Part shown: positions 37,584 to 47,090 of the stretch, piece after piece | How positions within the stretch are numbered: position 1 is the first letter of the stretch | Layout of the letters: every line of letters begins with the position of its first letter | Origin: Clostridium cadaveris | Lineage (GTDB): Bacteria; Bacillota; Clostridia; Clostridiales; Clostridiaceae | NCBI RefSeq assembly: GCF_020911725.1 | Contig: NZ_CP076620.1 | Location: 2,050,501-2,114,500 of the forward strand | Length of the DNA: 64,000 nucleotides | Reading direction: 5' to 3' | The notes under the pieces: generated by a model | Databases searched by the model: none | Seen by the model: the letters and a program-made list of their open reading frames with translations, nothing else | What the model was told of the DNA's origin: nothing | Position numbers and translations under genes: made by a program

Positions 37584-38414
37584 TCAATCTTTAGCCTCAC
37601 TACTCATAGCTATTCCGATAGGAGTTACTAAAAGCGGATTATATGTTTTTATAGTTTTTACTTTAGTATACTTTTCTACTATTGATTCTATGTTTTTTAA
37701 ACAGCAAGTTCCTCCAACAAGATAAATTGTATCTACATCATATCCTATTATATGGTGTGAAACTATATCAGCCATCTTCTCTATGACAGGTCTAACTAAA
37801 TTAAACACCATGTTATAATTTTCGTCTTTAACTTTAAAAGTATCAGCTTTTTCATATTCAAGACCAAAGTTTCCTGAAATCACTAAAGTGAGATGATGAC
37901 CTCCTGTAGGTTCATCACCAGAATATATAACCTCCCCATTTTTCAATATTGATATGCCTGTAGTTCCTCCTCCAATATCAACCACTGCCCCATTTTTAAT
38001 GTTTAAAACTAAGGATGCTGCTGTGGGCTCATCAATTATATTTGTAACTTCAAACCCTGCTGCCTCTACCACATTTCTTATAACTTTAGTATTACCTCCA
38101 CCTATGCCTGGCGGTATTGCAGTGGCTGCATAATTAAGCGATCTATTTAACTTTTTTTCTAAATTAACTTTTAATTTTTTGACTATGTTAACGGCATTTA
38201 AATAATCTACTACTATACCATCTCTAACTACAGATGCCTTGTAAAGTTCTCCTGCTACAGGTTTATTCTGTTCATCTAAAACTACAATAACTATGTTAGA
38301 AGTACCAAGATCCACTCCTATTTTAAGCTTTCTATCTTTATCTACAAGCTGCGGTTTAGAAAAAGTATTCTCAACTTCTTTTATGTATTCGTTGGCTTCT
38401 TTTAAGCTTTCCAT
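37584..38414 (-). CDS. eutJ: EutJ-like ethanolamine utilization chaperone, outside any eut cluster
   Basis: A 276-residue actin/Hsp70-fold ATPase that matches EutJ over its whole length: GVDLGTSNIVIVVLDEQ (phosphate-1), VVDIGGGTTGISILKNG (phosphate-2) and YLVGGTCCLKNIE (adenosine loop). EutJ is normally encoded in ethanolamine microcompartment operons and is thought to act as a chaperone. Here no shell protein, ammonia-lyase or other eut gene is nearby. The neighbour on the same strand is a Ca2+-type ATPase. A relic, a trans-acting copy for a distant eut locus, or a changed role are all possible. Confidence 0.85.
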   Translation of the reverse strand: MESLKEANEYIKEVENTFSKPQLVDKDRKLKIGVDLGTSNIVIVVLDEQNKPVAGELYKASVVRDGIVVDYLNAVNIVKKLKVNLEKKLNRSLNYAATAIPPGIGGGNTKVIRNVVEAAGFEVTNIIDEPTAASLVLNIKNGAVVDIGGGTTGISILKNGEVIYSGDEPTGGHHLTLVISGNFGLEYEKADTFKVKDENYNMVFNLVRPVIEKMADIVSHHIIGYDVDTIYLVGGTCCLKNIESIVEKYTKVKTIKTYNPLLVTPIGIAMSSEAKD

Positions 38415-38504
38415 ATATTCACCTTTTTCCTCAAATGTCTATAAGTTTATAACCTTCATCTCTCTAGTATTTCCAAGTTTTCATCTTGATATTAAACAAA
38501 AATA

Positions 38505-38544
38505 AAAACAGAGATATTAAGCTTTAAGCTCCTACCTCTGTTTT
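38505..38544 (-). terminator. Terminator after the 104-residue gene
   Basis: AAAACAGAG/CTCTGTTTT outer stem with an inner AGCTT/AAGCT pairing; T-rich on both sides. Confidence 0.75.
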
Positions 38545-38548
38545 AAAA

Positions 38549-38863
38549 TTAAAGTTCTTCACTTGTTTTTTCAATAAGCTTTACGAAATTTTCTTGCCCC
38601 TTCTTTGTGATATACATATCTAAAAGAGTTCTTAAAGGAAGATTATTTAATCCTTTATTCTTGTTTTCTAAAAGTGTTTCAAGGATAGATCGAAATTCTT
38701 CTTTGTCACTGTTTAATGCATCTATCATTTTCTCAGCCATGTCATCCACTAGAGCTTCCTTTATATTTTCTCTCAGTTTTTCTCTTAATGTATCAATATA
38801 AAGCCTAGTTTCTTCATCATATTTTGAGATATCTCCATCAATTAGTTCATTTATATTAAACAT
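38549..38863 (-). CDS. Hypothetical protein
   Basis: A 104-residue acidic, fully helical, soluble protein (MFNINELIDGDISKYDEETRLYID...). No known domain is recognised. It follows galT by 31 bp in the same direction and may be co-transcribed with it; it ends in a good terminator. A role cannot be assigned. Confidence 0.7.
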   Translation of the reverse strand: MFNINELIDGDISKYDEETRLYIDTLREKLRENIKEALVDDMAEKMIDALNSDKEEFRSILETLLENKNKGLNNLPLRTLLDMYITKKGQENFVKLIEKTSEEL

Positions 38864-38894
38864 ATCGTCATTCCTTTTCAGTTTATTTCATAAA

Positions 38895-40451
38895 TTAATT
38901 TTTGCCATTTATCTCATTTATAAATCTATAAAAAGCCTCTTTTCTATTACCCATTCTAAATACACCACAGCACTCTAATACTGACATAAACTTCATACCA
39001 ACTTCCTTATGAAGTATTTCTTCTACATTAGATTCATTTATATTATCATATTGTTTCATAATTTTTAAACACCAGTCTTTGTGCTTAATCAAAGACTCTG
39101 TATCCAAAACATCTATATCTTCACTTTTTAACATTACATTTTCTAAAAGTTTAAGTTCTTCTTTAAGTCTAGCTGGAAGCACCGCAAGTCCCATAACCTC
39201 TATAAGACCTATGTTCTCTTTTTTGATATGGTGTAGAGATTCATCTGGATGATATATGCCATAAGGATGCTTTTCATCAGTTCTATTATTTCTAAGCACC
39301 AAATCTAGCTGGAACTTTTCGTCCCTTCTTCTGGCTATAGGAGTTATAGTATTGTGAGGAGTCTCTCCTGAAAAGGCTTTAATTCCTATTTCTTCATCAG
39401 AATATTTTTTCCATACACTAAAAATCTTATAGGCTAATTCAGATAATTCACCCTTGTTGCTTCCTGTTATTCTTATAACATCCAAAGGCCAATTGATATA
39501 TTGAACATTCACATCTTCATACCCATATATAGAAGCCTCACATACTTTTTCTGCCTTTGCCATAGGAAATTCGTAATTTCCTCCTTGAAAATGGTCATGA
39601 GAAAGTATAGAACCTCCCACTATTGGAAGATCTGCATTAGATCCTAAAAAATAATGTGGAAACTGTTCTATAAAGTCTAATAATCTTTCAAATGTAATCG
39701 GCACTATCTTCATAGGTGTATGTTCCTTTTTAAATACGATGCAATGCTCATTATAGTACACATAAGGCGAATACTGTAAACACCATTTTTCATCACTTAA
39801 TACAAGTGGAATAATTCTATGATTTTGTCTTGCAGCCTGGTTTATACTGCCTTCAAATCCTACATTTTCATAACACAAAGCACATTTAGGATAGCTATTT
39901 TGCGGCATATTCTTTGCTAAAGCTATAAGCTTAGGATCCTTTTCTGGTTTTGATAAATTTATTGTGATATCCAAGTCACCATATTTTGTCTTGCTTTTCC
40001 ACTTTAAATTTTTCTTTATCCTGTCTTCTCTTATATAATTAGAAGCTATAGATAAGCCATAATAATAATCTGTAGCTTTTCTCTTATTCTCATTGTATAA
40101 TTCCTTAAACCTTTTATTAATAACTGATGGATGACTTATAAAACAATCCATTATTTCAGTATCTAAAAGATCCCTATAGGTGACATCATTGTTTTTCAGC
40201 ACACCGCATTCATAAGCAAAATCTAAAATATTATCTAATATTTCGCATAGCCTTGTATCTCCTATGTTCAAATCTTCAAGCATCACAAATTCTTTTAAAT
40301 TCAAAATTGATATTATTTTATTGGCTATATAAATTATATCTTCTTCTTCTATAAGATTTTCACGAATCCCATATTGAAGAAGTCTATTTATCTCATAATT
40401 TATGTCTATATTGACGAAATTTATTTCCTTCATCTTTTCTTGATATGACAT
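38895..40451 (-). CDS. galT: UDP-glucose:hexose-1-phosphate uridylyltransferase, class II GalT
   Basis: A 518-residue protein, the length of the Firmicute class II GalT family, unlike the ~350-residue class I enzymes. ILSHDHFQGGNYEFP provides the catalytic HxH, and ARQNHRIIPL, YSPYVYYNEHCIVF and the C-terminal HxIKKENIGLIEVMGLAVLPARLK are family-typical. It exchanges UMP between UDP-glucose and galactose 1-phosphate in the Leloir pathway. No galK, galE or transporter is adjacent, so the locus is an isolated copy. Confidence 0.93.
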   Translation of the reverse strand: MSYQEKMKEINFVNIDINYEINRLLQYGIRENLIEEEDIIYIANKIISILNLKEFVMLEDLNIGDTRLCEILDNILDFAYECGVLKNNDVTYRDLLDTEIMDCFISHPSVINKRFKELYNENKRKATDYYYGLSIASNYIREDRIKKNLKWKSKTKYGDLDITINLSKPEKDPKLIALAKNMPQNSYPKCALCYENVGFEGSINQAARQNHRIIPLVLSDEKWCLQYSPYVYYNEHCIVFKKEHTPMKIVPITFERLLDFIEQFPHYFLGSNADLPIVGGSILSHDHFQGGNYEFPMAKAEKVCEASIYGYEDVNVQYINWPLDVIRITGSNKGELSELAYKIFSVWKKYSDEEIGIKAFSGETPHNTITPIARRRDEKFQLDLVLRNNRTDEKHPYGIYHPDESLHHIKKENIGLIEVMGLAVLPARLKEELKLLENVMLKSEDIDVLDTESLIKHKDWCLKIMKQYDNINESNVEEILHKEVGMKFMSVLECCGVFRMGNRKEAFYRFINEINGKN

Positions 40452-40568
40452 ACTGTCCCCTCCTAAATTGTTATAATATATAATTAGGCAAAAATCTATA
40501 AATTCCTTTAAAGATTATTGCTATTTAATTTAGGAATATAGCCATTGTAAGCAATATACAGATATTTT

Positions 40569-41768
40569 TTAAGCTACATATTCATTATTTTTTTCTTTTT
40601 CAAGAAGTTTTTTATAGCTTAAATCTATACTTATAGCTCCCAAAGGTGCTGTTATAATAATTGCAAGTACTGCAACAGTAAGTACTGTATTTCCATATGA
40701 TAATCCCATAGCTAAAGGAATTCCCCCTATTGCTGCCTGGACTGTTGCTTTAGGTGAATATGCAAATATACAAAATATCCTTTCCTTTGCATTAAGATTT
40801 GTACCTATTAGTGAAATTAATACTCCTATAGCTCTAAATACAAGACCTCCTAATATAACTATTGCTACACCAATTCCTGACAATACTATATATTTAGGGT
40901 CTACAGTAGCTCCTACAAGAACAAATAATATTATCTCAGCTCCTACCCATAGCTTATTAAATTTTTGAGAAAGTCTTTTCGCTAAAATAGCATAATTTTT
41001 TAGTAATGAAATTCCCATAGTCATTATTGATAAAAGTCCAGAAAATGGCACAATATTTTTAAAACCATTTTCCAATGCAATAAGTAAAAATGAGATACTT
41101 ATAATTATTAAAACCTTAATAGAATCTCTCATATGTATTTTTTTAAATATTATCGTAACAAAATATCCAATTAATGCTCCTAATATTATGCCAAGTATTA
41201 TAGATATTGGTACTTGAATTAAATTTAAAATTGAAATTTCTCCTCCATCTACCAAGGATGTGAAAGATGTAAATAGTACAATGACAAACACATCATCAAC
41301 TGATGCTCCAGCCATTATTAGTTGAGGTATACTCTTAGATGTTCCATATTTTTCATCCATAAGTTTTATCATAGTAGGGACAATAACAGCTGGTGATACT
41401 GCTGCCGTTACTGCTCCTATAACAGCTGCTTCTGCTATTGTTACGCCTAAAATTTTAGGTGCTATGAAAACTATACCTAGAATTTCAAAAGTTGCTGGTA
41501 CAAAGCACATAAACATTGCTGGTCTTCCTACTTTTCTTAATTCCTTTATATCTAAGGCTAATCCTGCTCTAATTAAAATTATTATAAGAGATATTTTTCT
41601 TAGATCTGCTGAGATACCAAGTATTGTTCCATCTAAAACATTAAATACATGTGGTCCTAGTAATATTCCTGTAGCAATCATTCCTAATAATCTCGGAAGT
41701 CTAAGTTTATTGAATATATCCGCCAAAATCAGTCCTAATAAAAATATAAGTGCTAAGCTCGTAAGCAT
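40569..41768 (-). CDS. Cation:proton antiporter (CPA1/NhaP type), fluoride-responsive
   Basis: A 399-residue membrane protein with about 12 helices of the CPA1/monovalent cation:proton antiporter family. MIATGILLGPHVFN, DDVFVIVLFTSF (with the helix-5 Asp pair region) and GATVDPKYIVL are typical. GAGGAGGG precedes ATG. The leader carries a crcB-type fluoride riboswitch with its own promoter, so expression should rise with fluoride. Antiporters of this kind occur in fluoride-riboswitch regulons. Whether it moves fluoride itself or relieves the linked acid/ion stress is not known. Confidence 0.88.
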   Translation of the reverse strand: MLTSLALIFLLGLILADIFNKLRLPRLLGMIATGILLGPHVFNVLDGTILGISADLRKISLIIILIRAGLALDIKELRKVGRPAMFMCFVPATFEILGIVFIAPKILGVTIAEAAVIGAVTAAVSPAVIVPTMIKLMDEKYGTSKSIPQLIMAGASVDDVFVIVLFTSFTSLVDGGEISILNLIQVPISIILGIILGALIGYFVTIIFKKIHMRDSIKVLIIISISFLLIALENGFKNIVPFSGLLSIMTMGISLLKNYAILAKRLSQKFNKLWVGAEIILFVLVGATVDPKYIVLSGIGVAIVILGGLVFRAIGVLISLIGTNLNAKERIFCIFAYSPKATVQAAIGGIPLAMGLSYGNTVLTVAVLAIIITAPLGAISIDLSYKKLLEKEKNNEYVA

Positions 41769-41830
41769 ACCATCCCTCCTCTTTATTTTTTATATTTTTT
41801 CTAATCTATGCGATATTTGCAAAACAAAAA

Positions 41831-41928
41831 GCTGATAACCCTGTGATTGATAATCACAGAAGTCATCAGCCTAAATTCAGCGGTTTTAGCATAAAAGAAT
41901 ACTATGGGAGAACTTCATTCCCAATACT
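41831..41928 (-). promoter_or_regulatory. Fluoride (crcB) riboswitch with intrinsic terminator
   Basis: Minus-strand features match the crcB motif: GGGAATGAAGTTCTCCC, then AAACCGCTG, then GGCTGATGACTTCTGTG. The pseudoknot GAAGT with ACTTC is present. The terminator (41831-41870) uses GCTGAT/ATCAGC with an inner CTGTGATT/AATCACAG stem followed by TTTTTGTTTT. GCTGAT is shared with the aptamer, so ligand binding should prevent termination: an ON switch. Confidence 0.88.
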
Positions 41929-41934
41929 TTTATA

Positions 41935-41963
41935 AGTTTATCATGGTATTTTAAAGTAGTCAA
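41935..41963 (-). promoter_or_regulatory. Promoter of the fluoride riboswitch transcript
   Basis: -35 TTGACT (41958-41963), 17 bases, -10 TAAACT (41935-41940), in the short gap after the htpG stop and directly before the aptamer. Confidence 0.75.
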
Positions 41964-41973
41964 TTATATATTT

Positions 41974-43863
41974 TTATTTCATTATCTTACATATATTATT
42001 TGTAAACTCTAATGGGTCATCTAATGAAAGACCTTCTATTAATATAGCTTGATTATATAGAAGATTAGTGTATAGTGTAAATTTATCCTTGTCATTTTCA
42101 TAAGCTTCTTTTAAGGCTTTAAATACATCATGATGGACATTTAATTCTAAAATCTTTTCTGCTTTTATTTTTTGATTATTAGGCATAGAATTTAGAACTT
42201 TTTCCATTTCAATTGTTATTTCACCATCTGTAGCTAGGCATACTGGATGATTCTTAAGCCTTTTTGATACTCTTACTGCTTTAACTTTGTCAGATAATAT
42301 TTCCTTCATTGAAGAGAATAAATCTTTATTTTCCTCTTCAACAGCCTTATCTTCACTTTCTTCCTTATCTGATTCTATTCCTAAATCACTGTCTGAAACT
42401 GACTTAAAGTCCTTTTCTTTATAATTCATAAGCATCTTTATAGCGAATTCATCCACGTCCTCAATGAAGTAAAGTATCTCATATCCTTTTTCTAATACAA
42501 GTTCTGTTTGAGGAAGCTTTTCAATTCTATCTATAGATTCTCCTGATGCATAGTAGATATATTTTTGATCTTCTGGCATTCTAGATACGTACTCAGCTAA
42601 AGTTACAAGCTTCTTTTCATTTGATGAATAGAACATGAGTAAATCTTGAAGTACATCTTTGTTTGCTCCAAAGTCACTATATACACCATATTTTAATTGA
42701 CGTCCGAAAGTTTCAAAGAACTTTTCATACTTTTCTCTGTCATTCTTTAACATGGTTTCAAGTTCACCTTTTATTTTATTCTTTATGTTTTTGGCTATAA
42801 GCTTTAATTGCCTGTCATGCTGTAACATTTCCCTAGAAATGTTAAGAGATAAATCTTCTGAATCAACTATTCCTTTTACAAAACCAAAGTAATCAGGTAG
42901 CAAATCAGAGCATTTATTCATTATCATAACTCCGCTAGAATATAGTTCTAACCCTTTTTCATACTCTTTTGTATAAAAATCATAAGGCATATTTTCTGGA
43001 ATATATAAAATAGCATTGTAGCTTACCATTCCATCTACACTTATATGAACATGAGATAAAGGTTTATCAAAGCCATAGTGTTTTTCATGATAGAAGTTTT
43101 CATAATCTTCCTTTGTAAGCTCGCTCTTATTTTTTCTCCAAATAGGTACCATGCTGTTTATAGTCTGTTCTTCTTTGAACTCTTCATATTCATCTTCACT
43201 ACCTTCTTTAAGTTTTGAAGATGTAACTTCCATCTTTATTGGATATCTTACAAAATCAGAATATTTCTTTATAAGTGATCTTAACTTATACTCTTCTAAA
43301 TATTCATCATAATTTTCTTCTTCACTATTTTCCTTGATCTTTAGTATAATTTCTGTACCTACAGTTTCTTTTTCACATGGCTCTATGCTATATCCATCTA
43401 CTCCTGAAGACTGCCATTTATAAGCTTCATCGCTACCTAATGCTTTACTAATAACGGTAACTTCATCTGCTACTAAAAATGAAGAATAAAATCCAACTCC
43501 AAACTGTCCTATTATATCATATCCTTCTTTTGATTCATTTTCTTTCTTAAACTGTAATGAACCACTCTTAGCAATAACTCCAAGATTTTCATCAAGCTCT
43601 TCCTTAGTCATTCCTATACCGCTATCTATTATTTTTATAGTTCTATTCTCTTTGTCTGCCTCAATCTTTATATAATAATCAGATTTTTCGAATTTCAAAG
43701 AGTCATCAGTAAGAGCTTTGTAGTAAATCTTATCAATAGCATCACTTGCATTTGATATAAGTTCTCTTAAAAAAATCTCCCTATGAGTATAAATTGAATT
43801 AATCATAAGGTCTAATAATCTTTTTGATTCTGCCTTAAACTGTCTTTTTTCCAATCCAAACAC
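41974..43863 (-). CDS. htpG: Chaperone HtpG (Hsp90)
   Basis: A 629-residue bacterial Hsp90. The N-terminal ATP-binding GHKL domain has [18 protein letters not shown] (about 32-49), [13 protein letters not shown] (about 76-88) and [19 protein letters not shown]; the middle domain contains [18 protein letters not shown]-type sequence ([16 protein letters not shown]); the C-terminal dimerisation domain lacks the eukaryotic MEEVD tail, as expected. A perfect CIRCE element precedes it, so HrcA should repress it. Confidence 0.97.
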   Translation of the reverse strand: MFGLEKRQFKAESKRLLDLMINSIYTHREIFLRELISNASDAIDKIYYKALTDDSLKFEKSDYYIKIEADKENRTIKIIDSGIGMTKEELDENLGVIAKSGSLQFKKENESKEGYDIIGQFGVGFYSSFLVADEVTVISKALGSDEAYKWQSSGVDGYSIEPCEKETVGTEIILKIKENSEEENYDEYLEEYKLRSLIKKYSDFVRYPIKMEVTSSKLKEGSEDEYEEFKEEQTINSMVPIWRKNKSELTKEDYENFYHEKHYGFDKPLSHVHISVDGMVSYNAILYIPENMPYDFYTKEYEKGLELYSSGVMIMNKCSDLLPDYFGFVKGIVDSEDLSLNISREMLQHDRQLKLIAKNIKNKIKGELETMLKNDREKYEKFFETFGRQLKYGVYSDFGANKDVLQDLLMFYSSNEKKLVTLAEYVSRMPEDQKYIYYASGESIDRIEKLPQTELVLEKGYEILYFIEDVDEFAIKMLMNYKEKDFKSVSDSDLGIESDKEESEDKAVEEENKDLFSSMKEILSDKVKAVRVSKRLKNHPVCLATDGEITIEMEKVLNSMPNNQKIKAEKILELNVHHDVFKALKEAYENDKDKFTLYTNLLYNQAILIEGLSLDDPLEFTNNICKIMK

Positions 43864-43890
43864 TTCCTTATTTCTATGTTTTAATTTCTA

Positions 43891-43917
43891 TTAGCACTCA
43901 TTGCATTTGAGTGCTAA
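43891..43917. promoter_or_regulatory. CIRCE element (HrcA operator)
   Basis: TTAGCACTC, nine bases, GAGTGCTAA: an exact match to the CIRCE consensus, 28 bases before the htpG start. Confidence 0.95.
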
Positions 43918-44004
43918 CACATAACTTTTATATACCACTTTTTCTTTATTATGTCAATACATATTGATTTAAAATATTTTCTATCCCCATCTTATATAAA
44001 AAAA

Positions 44005-44042
44005 TTAACCCCATCATAATATTATTAAATCATGCTGGGGTT
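44005..44042 (-). terminator. Terminator of the adenosyltransferase gene
   Basis: AACCCCAGCATGAT pairs with the ATGATGGGGTTAA arm (one bulge), followed on the minus strand by seven Ts. Confidence 0.85.
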
Positions 44043-44101
44043 ACTAATTTTCCTTAATATTTTAATAGTTAAGTTCAGTTATTAAAGTTTTACTGAATTT
44101 A

Positions 44102-44641
44102 TTATTCATTATAGGCGTCTTCAAAATTCATAGGTATTATTTCTTTTTCTAAATATCTAGCTAATGCGTAAAGTGTATCTGAAAGTCTATTTATATATTT
44201 AACTAGTATTTCCACATCTTCTATTCTTCTTAAATGAATGACTCTTCTTTCCGCTCTTCTGCAAACAGTTCTAGCTACATGAAGGGATGCAGATGCTTTA
44301 GATGTTCCTGGCACTATAAATGCATCTACTTTAGGAGTCTTTGCTATATATTTGTCTATTATATCTTCAAGCTCTTTTATATCTCCTTCCTTAATTTTAT
44401 ATTTGAATTTTTCTTTGTCTATAGTTGCAATTTGTCCTGCTACAAAGAACAGCTTCTTCTGAATTCTAAGCAGTATTTCATTTATCTCTTTATCTTCTAC
44501 AAAAGTGTCAGCTAAACCTATAAATGAACTTAGTTCATCTATAGTTCCATAAGCCTCTACTCTGTCAGAATCCTTATCTACTCTTGTACCATCAAATAAG
44601 GATGTTTGCCCTTTGTCACCAGTTTTTGTGTATATCTGCAT
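44102..44641 (-). CDS. Cob(I)alamin adenosyltransferase, PduO type
   Basis: A 179-residue trimeric ATP:corrinoid adenosyltransferase. It starts MQIYTKTGDKGQTSLFDGTRVDKDSDRVEAYGTIDELSSFIG with the nucleotide-binding TKTGDxGxTxL; further marks are ASLHVARTVCRRAERRVIHL (about 121-140) and YINRLSDTLYALARYLE near the end. It makes adenosylcobalamin. ATG at 44641 follows GGAGG; the longer frame lacks a ribosome site. No B12-dependent enzyme is adjacent; the upstream gene is a decayed transporter. Confidence 0.93.
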   Translation of the reverse strand: MQIYTKTGDKGQTSLFDGTRVDKDSDRVEAYGTIDELSSFIGLADTFVEDKEINEILLRIQKKLFFVAGQIATIDKEKFKYKIKEGDIKELEDIIDKYIAKTPKVDAFIVPGTSKASASLHVARTVCRRAERRVIHLRRIEDVEILVKYINRLSDTLYALARYLEKEIIPMNFEDAYNE

Positions 44642-44715
44642 ATTTCGTTCCTCCATTTCCTTTGTTAGCTAACAATATATATCATATATTATTAGCATGA
44701 TTTTATATTTTATTA

Positions 44716-45523
44716 TTATGCAATCACAGGTCCAATAAATGCCCAAATCATAACCCATATCCAAAGTACACCAGTACCTATCCAGCATGCCTTCAAAACT
44801 TCTTTCATATTATTGCATCTGGCAATTCCTAGCTGACCTGCTAAATTTGCTGTTGGATATAGTGATCCGGTGATTCTTGTAGCTGCTAAGATTGCGATTG
44901 CCCATACTACCATTGGAAGCCCAACAGATGTAACTAAATCGATAAACATCTTGTGAACTATTGTTATCTCTGCAACAGCAGCTGCTTATAGTAAGTATTA
45001 TAGATAATATAAGCATTACTATTATAGCATAATTTGTTCTTGTTTTGTTACAACACCAAATCCTACTAAAAGTACAAAAGCTATTAAAAATAATATAGTT
45101 GTACATTTTTGCTCTGGTGTTATGATTATTTTATTTATATCTATCATATCTTCGGTTATTTCATAAACTTCAACACCTATTTACTCCTATACCTTTTACT
45201 ATCCAATAAACCATAGTATGGCTTACTTTAGTTTTGTTCATTAAATATCCAAGTCCACTTCCAAACATTATTATTATTCCAATAATTACTAGGAATGAAC
45301 CTAATGAATTATCAATTATTTTTGATAAACCTGCAAGTCCCTGTCCGATTAAAATTGCTGCAACTATTACTCCTACCATTAGTCCTGCTAAATTTGATTT
45401 GTTTCTAAATACCATAATTAAATATACTAATAGTGGTAAAAGTGCAAGAAGAGATGGAGATGAAAGTAAAGCGTATTTCCCATAAATAATTTCATCTTTC
45501 CCAATTCTTGTAAATATTTTTAC
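44716..45523 (-). pseudogene. Decayed membrane transporter
   Basis: A run of at least three open segments in different frames that together read as one hydrophobic protein: ALLSSPSLLALLPLLVYLI to MNKTKVSHTMVYWIVKGIG (to 45170), then GVEVYEITEDMID..., and finally AAVAEITIVHKMFIDLVTSVGLPMVVWAIAILAATRITG to a natural-looking end at 44716. Frameshifts and stops separate them. The whole is only ~270 codons, too short for a full symporter, so an internal deletion is likely too. It resembles an NhaC/YuiF-like or anion symporter, but the family is uncertain. Confidence 0.7.
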
Positions 45524-45570
45524 TTATTCTTTATTTCTTTAGCATTTTTAATATTTAGTTCTAAAATAAA

Positions 45571-45606
45571 AAGCTGGTTAATGCATAATAAATCATTAAC
45601 CAGCTT
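45571..45606 (-). terminator. Terminator
   Basis: AAGCTGGTTAATG/CATTAACCAGCTT, thirteen pairs, ten-base loop, followed on the minus strand by TTTTTATTTT, for the gene just upstream. Confidence 0.9.
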
Positions 45607-45617
45607 AAATAAATATA

Positions 45618-46061
45618 TTAAGTTAAGTCTATATCTTCAGGGTTTATAACCCTATTCTTATAAGTAATGATATTGTCTATTGCCCTTTCATAAATTATGA
45701 ATAATGCAAGTCCATCTAAAAAATGATTCACTTTATTTGAATTATTTTCTATAGCATTATCTGTATCAGTTTCACTAATTTGTTTTGATAAATTAAAATA
45801 AAATGTCAGAGCTTCAATAACTAAAGCACTTGATATCATTCTCATCTGAAATATATAATCTTCTATGTCAGAACTATTTCCTGTAGTATTTACATTATTT
45901 AAACTATCAATAATCTGCTGTTTTTGTATTTCTAAATTATTGTAAGATATCAGTGTAGAGGCTGTAAGATATAGCAAATATTTCTGAGATTCAATTATAG
46001 TATTTAACTGATCTTCTAATTTCCTTATTTGTTCTGGAGATAGCTTTGAACCTGTACTCAT
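45618..46061 (-). CDS. Hypothetical protein
   Basis: A 147-residue mostly helical soluble protein (MSTGSKLSPEQIRKLEDQLNTIIESQKYLLYL...). No domain is recognised. It has its own terminator and AT-rich upstream region. The N-terminal half could form a coiled coil (EQIRKLEDQLNTIIESQ). It lies between a decayed transporter and a MerR gene without an evident link. Confidence 0.65.
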   Translation of the reverse strand: MSTGSKLSPEQIRKLEDQLNTIIESQKYLLYLTASTLISYNNLEIQKQQIIDSLNNVNTTGNSSDIEDYIFQMRMISSALVIEALTFYFNLSKQISETDTDNAIENNSNKVNHFLDGLALFIIYERAIDNIITYKNRVINPEDIDLT

Positions 46062-46183
46062 TATAATAACCTCTTAAAACTTTATAATACTATCCAAAAC
46101 ATTACTTATATATATTTTGTTTAAGTATTTTTTGTAATTATTATATGATTTTATTAAGATTTATGTTACGTTCAACTATTGTA

Positions 46184-47005
46184 TTATTGATCTATCCTTA
46201 TCTGTATTTGTCCCAGAGATTTTTCTTTGCCTTCTGTACCTACTCTTGTCATTACATATATCTCATAAAAGTCTTCTGTAACATTAATATTATGTTCATC
46301 AATGTATTGTAGTATTTTTTTATAATACTTACTTGTATCTTTGTAATCATCATCAAAATTTATGGTTAAATATTCTCCTTCTTTAAATGTGATGATTTCA
46401 TTATCCCCAACAATGGATGTATCATTTATATTTATCATCATAGTATGGTATTCAAGATTATTATTTTTTCTAAAATCTTCATAAGAAGTTAAAAATGCAA
46501 GTTCTTTATTATAACATCCTCTTTTTTGCTCTATTGATGATAAGATTCTACTTAAATTAATTTCAAATTCTTCTGTATACCGTTTTGTATTGTCGTATTT
46601 TATGAATTTCTTTTCTTGAATATGCTTAATAAAAACTTTATTAGTCCCCTCTTTCATAATAGTTTGAATTCTATCCTCTAGAAAAAATATATTGCTTTTT
46701 ATATTTTGAAGTTCTGATATCTTTTCCTCTATCATCTCTTTCTGCTTTGTTATTACATCTAAAATCGAATCTATAGAAGTATAATTATCTATAAGAATTT
46801 TTATTTCATCTAACGACAAGCCCATAGCTTTACACTGCTTTATAAAGTCAATCATTATGAAATGTTTTACCGAATAATATCTATAATTGCTGCTTTCATT
46901 TACATATGCTGGTTTTAAAAGACCTATCTTGTCATAATGTCTTAAAGTTTGGACTGAAATATTATGAAGCTTTGCAACTTCCCCAATGGAAAATTTAGTA
47001 TTCAT
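46184..47005 (-). CDS. MerR family regulator (BltR/BmrR-like)
   Basis: A 273-residue regulator. The N-terminal MerR winged helix is SIGEVAKLHNISVQTLRHYDKIGLLKPAYVNESSNYRYYSV, followed by the dimerisation coiled coil (about 78-115) and a ~150-residue C-terminal GyrI-like effector domain. ATG at 47005 follows GGAGGTGAG. It is downstream of a MATE exporter with a terminator between, and the MATE promoter has the 19-bp spacer and dyad that MerR proteins act on. It therefore probably senses a drug-like ligand and activates the pump. Confidence 0.9.
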   Translation of the reverse strand: MNTKFSIGEVAKLHNISVQTLRHYDKIGLLKPAYVNESSNYRYYSVKHFIMIDFIKQCKAMGLSLDEIKILIDNYTSIDSILDVITKQKEMIEEKISELQNIKSNIFFLEDRIQTIMKEGTNKVFIKHIQEKKFIKYDNTKRYTEEFEINLSRILSSIEQKRGCYNKELAFLTSYEDFRKNNNLEYHTMMININDTSIVGDNEIITFKEGEYLTINFDDDYKDTSKYYKKILQYIDEHNINVTEDFYEIYVMTRVGTEGKEKSLGQIQIRIDQ

Positions 47006-47055
47006 TTTTCTCACCTCCATGATAGTTATTTTAACCTAAATATAGTATAAAAAAA

Positions 47056-47082
47056 AGCCATGTCTGTGTTGCAGACATAGCT
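47056..47082 (-). terminator. Terminator between the MATE and MerR genes
   Basis: AGCCATGTCTG/CAGACATAGCT, eleven pairs (one G-U), followed on the minus strand by TTTTTTTT. Confidence 0.9.
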
Positions 47083-47090
47083 CTTTACCT

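Noticed and set aside
44810-45106. A cysteine-rich 98-residue ORF
   Set aside because: It is an out-of-frame reading of the decayed transporter; composition is unlike a real protein and no ribosome site is present.
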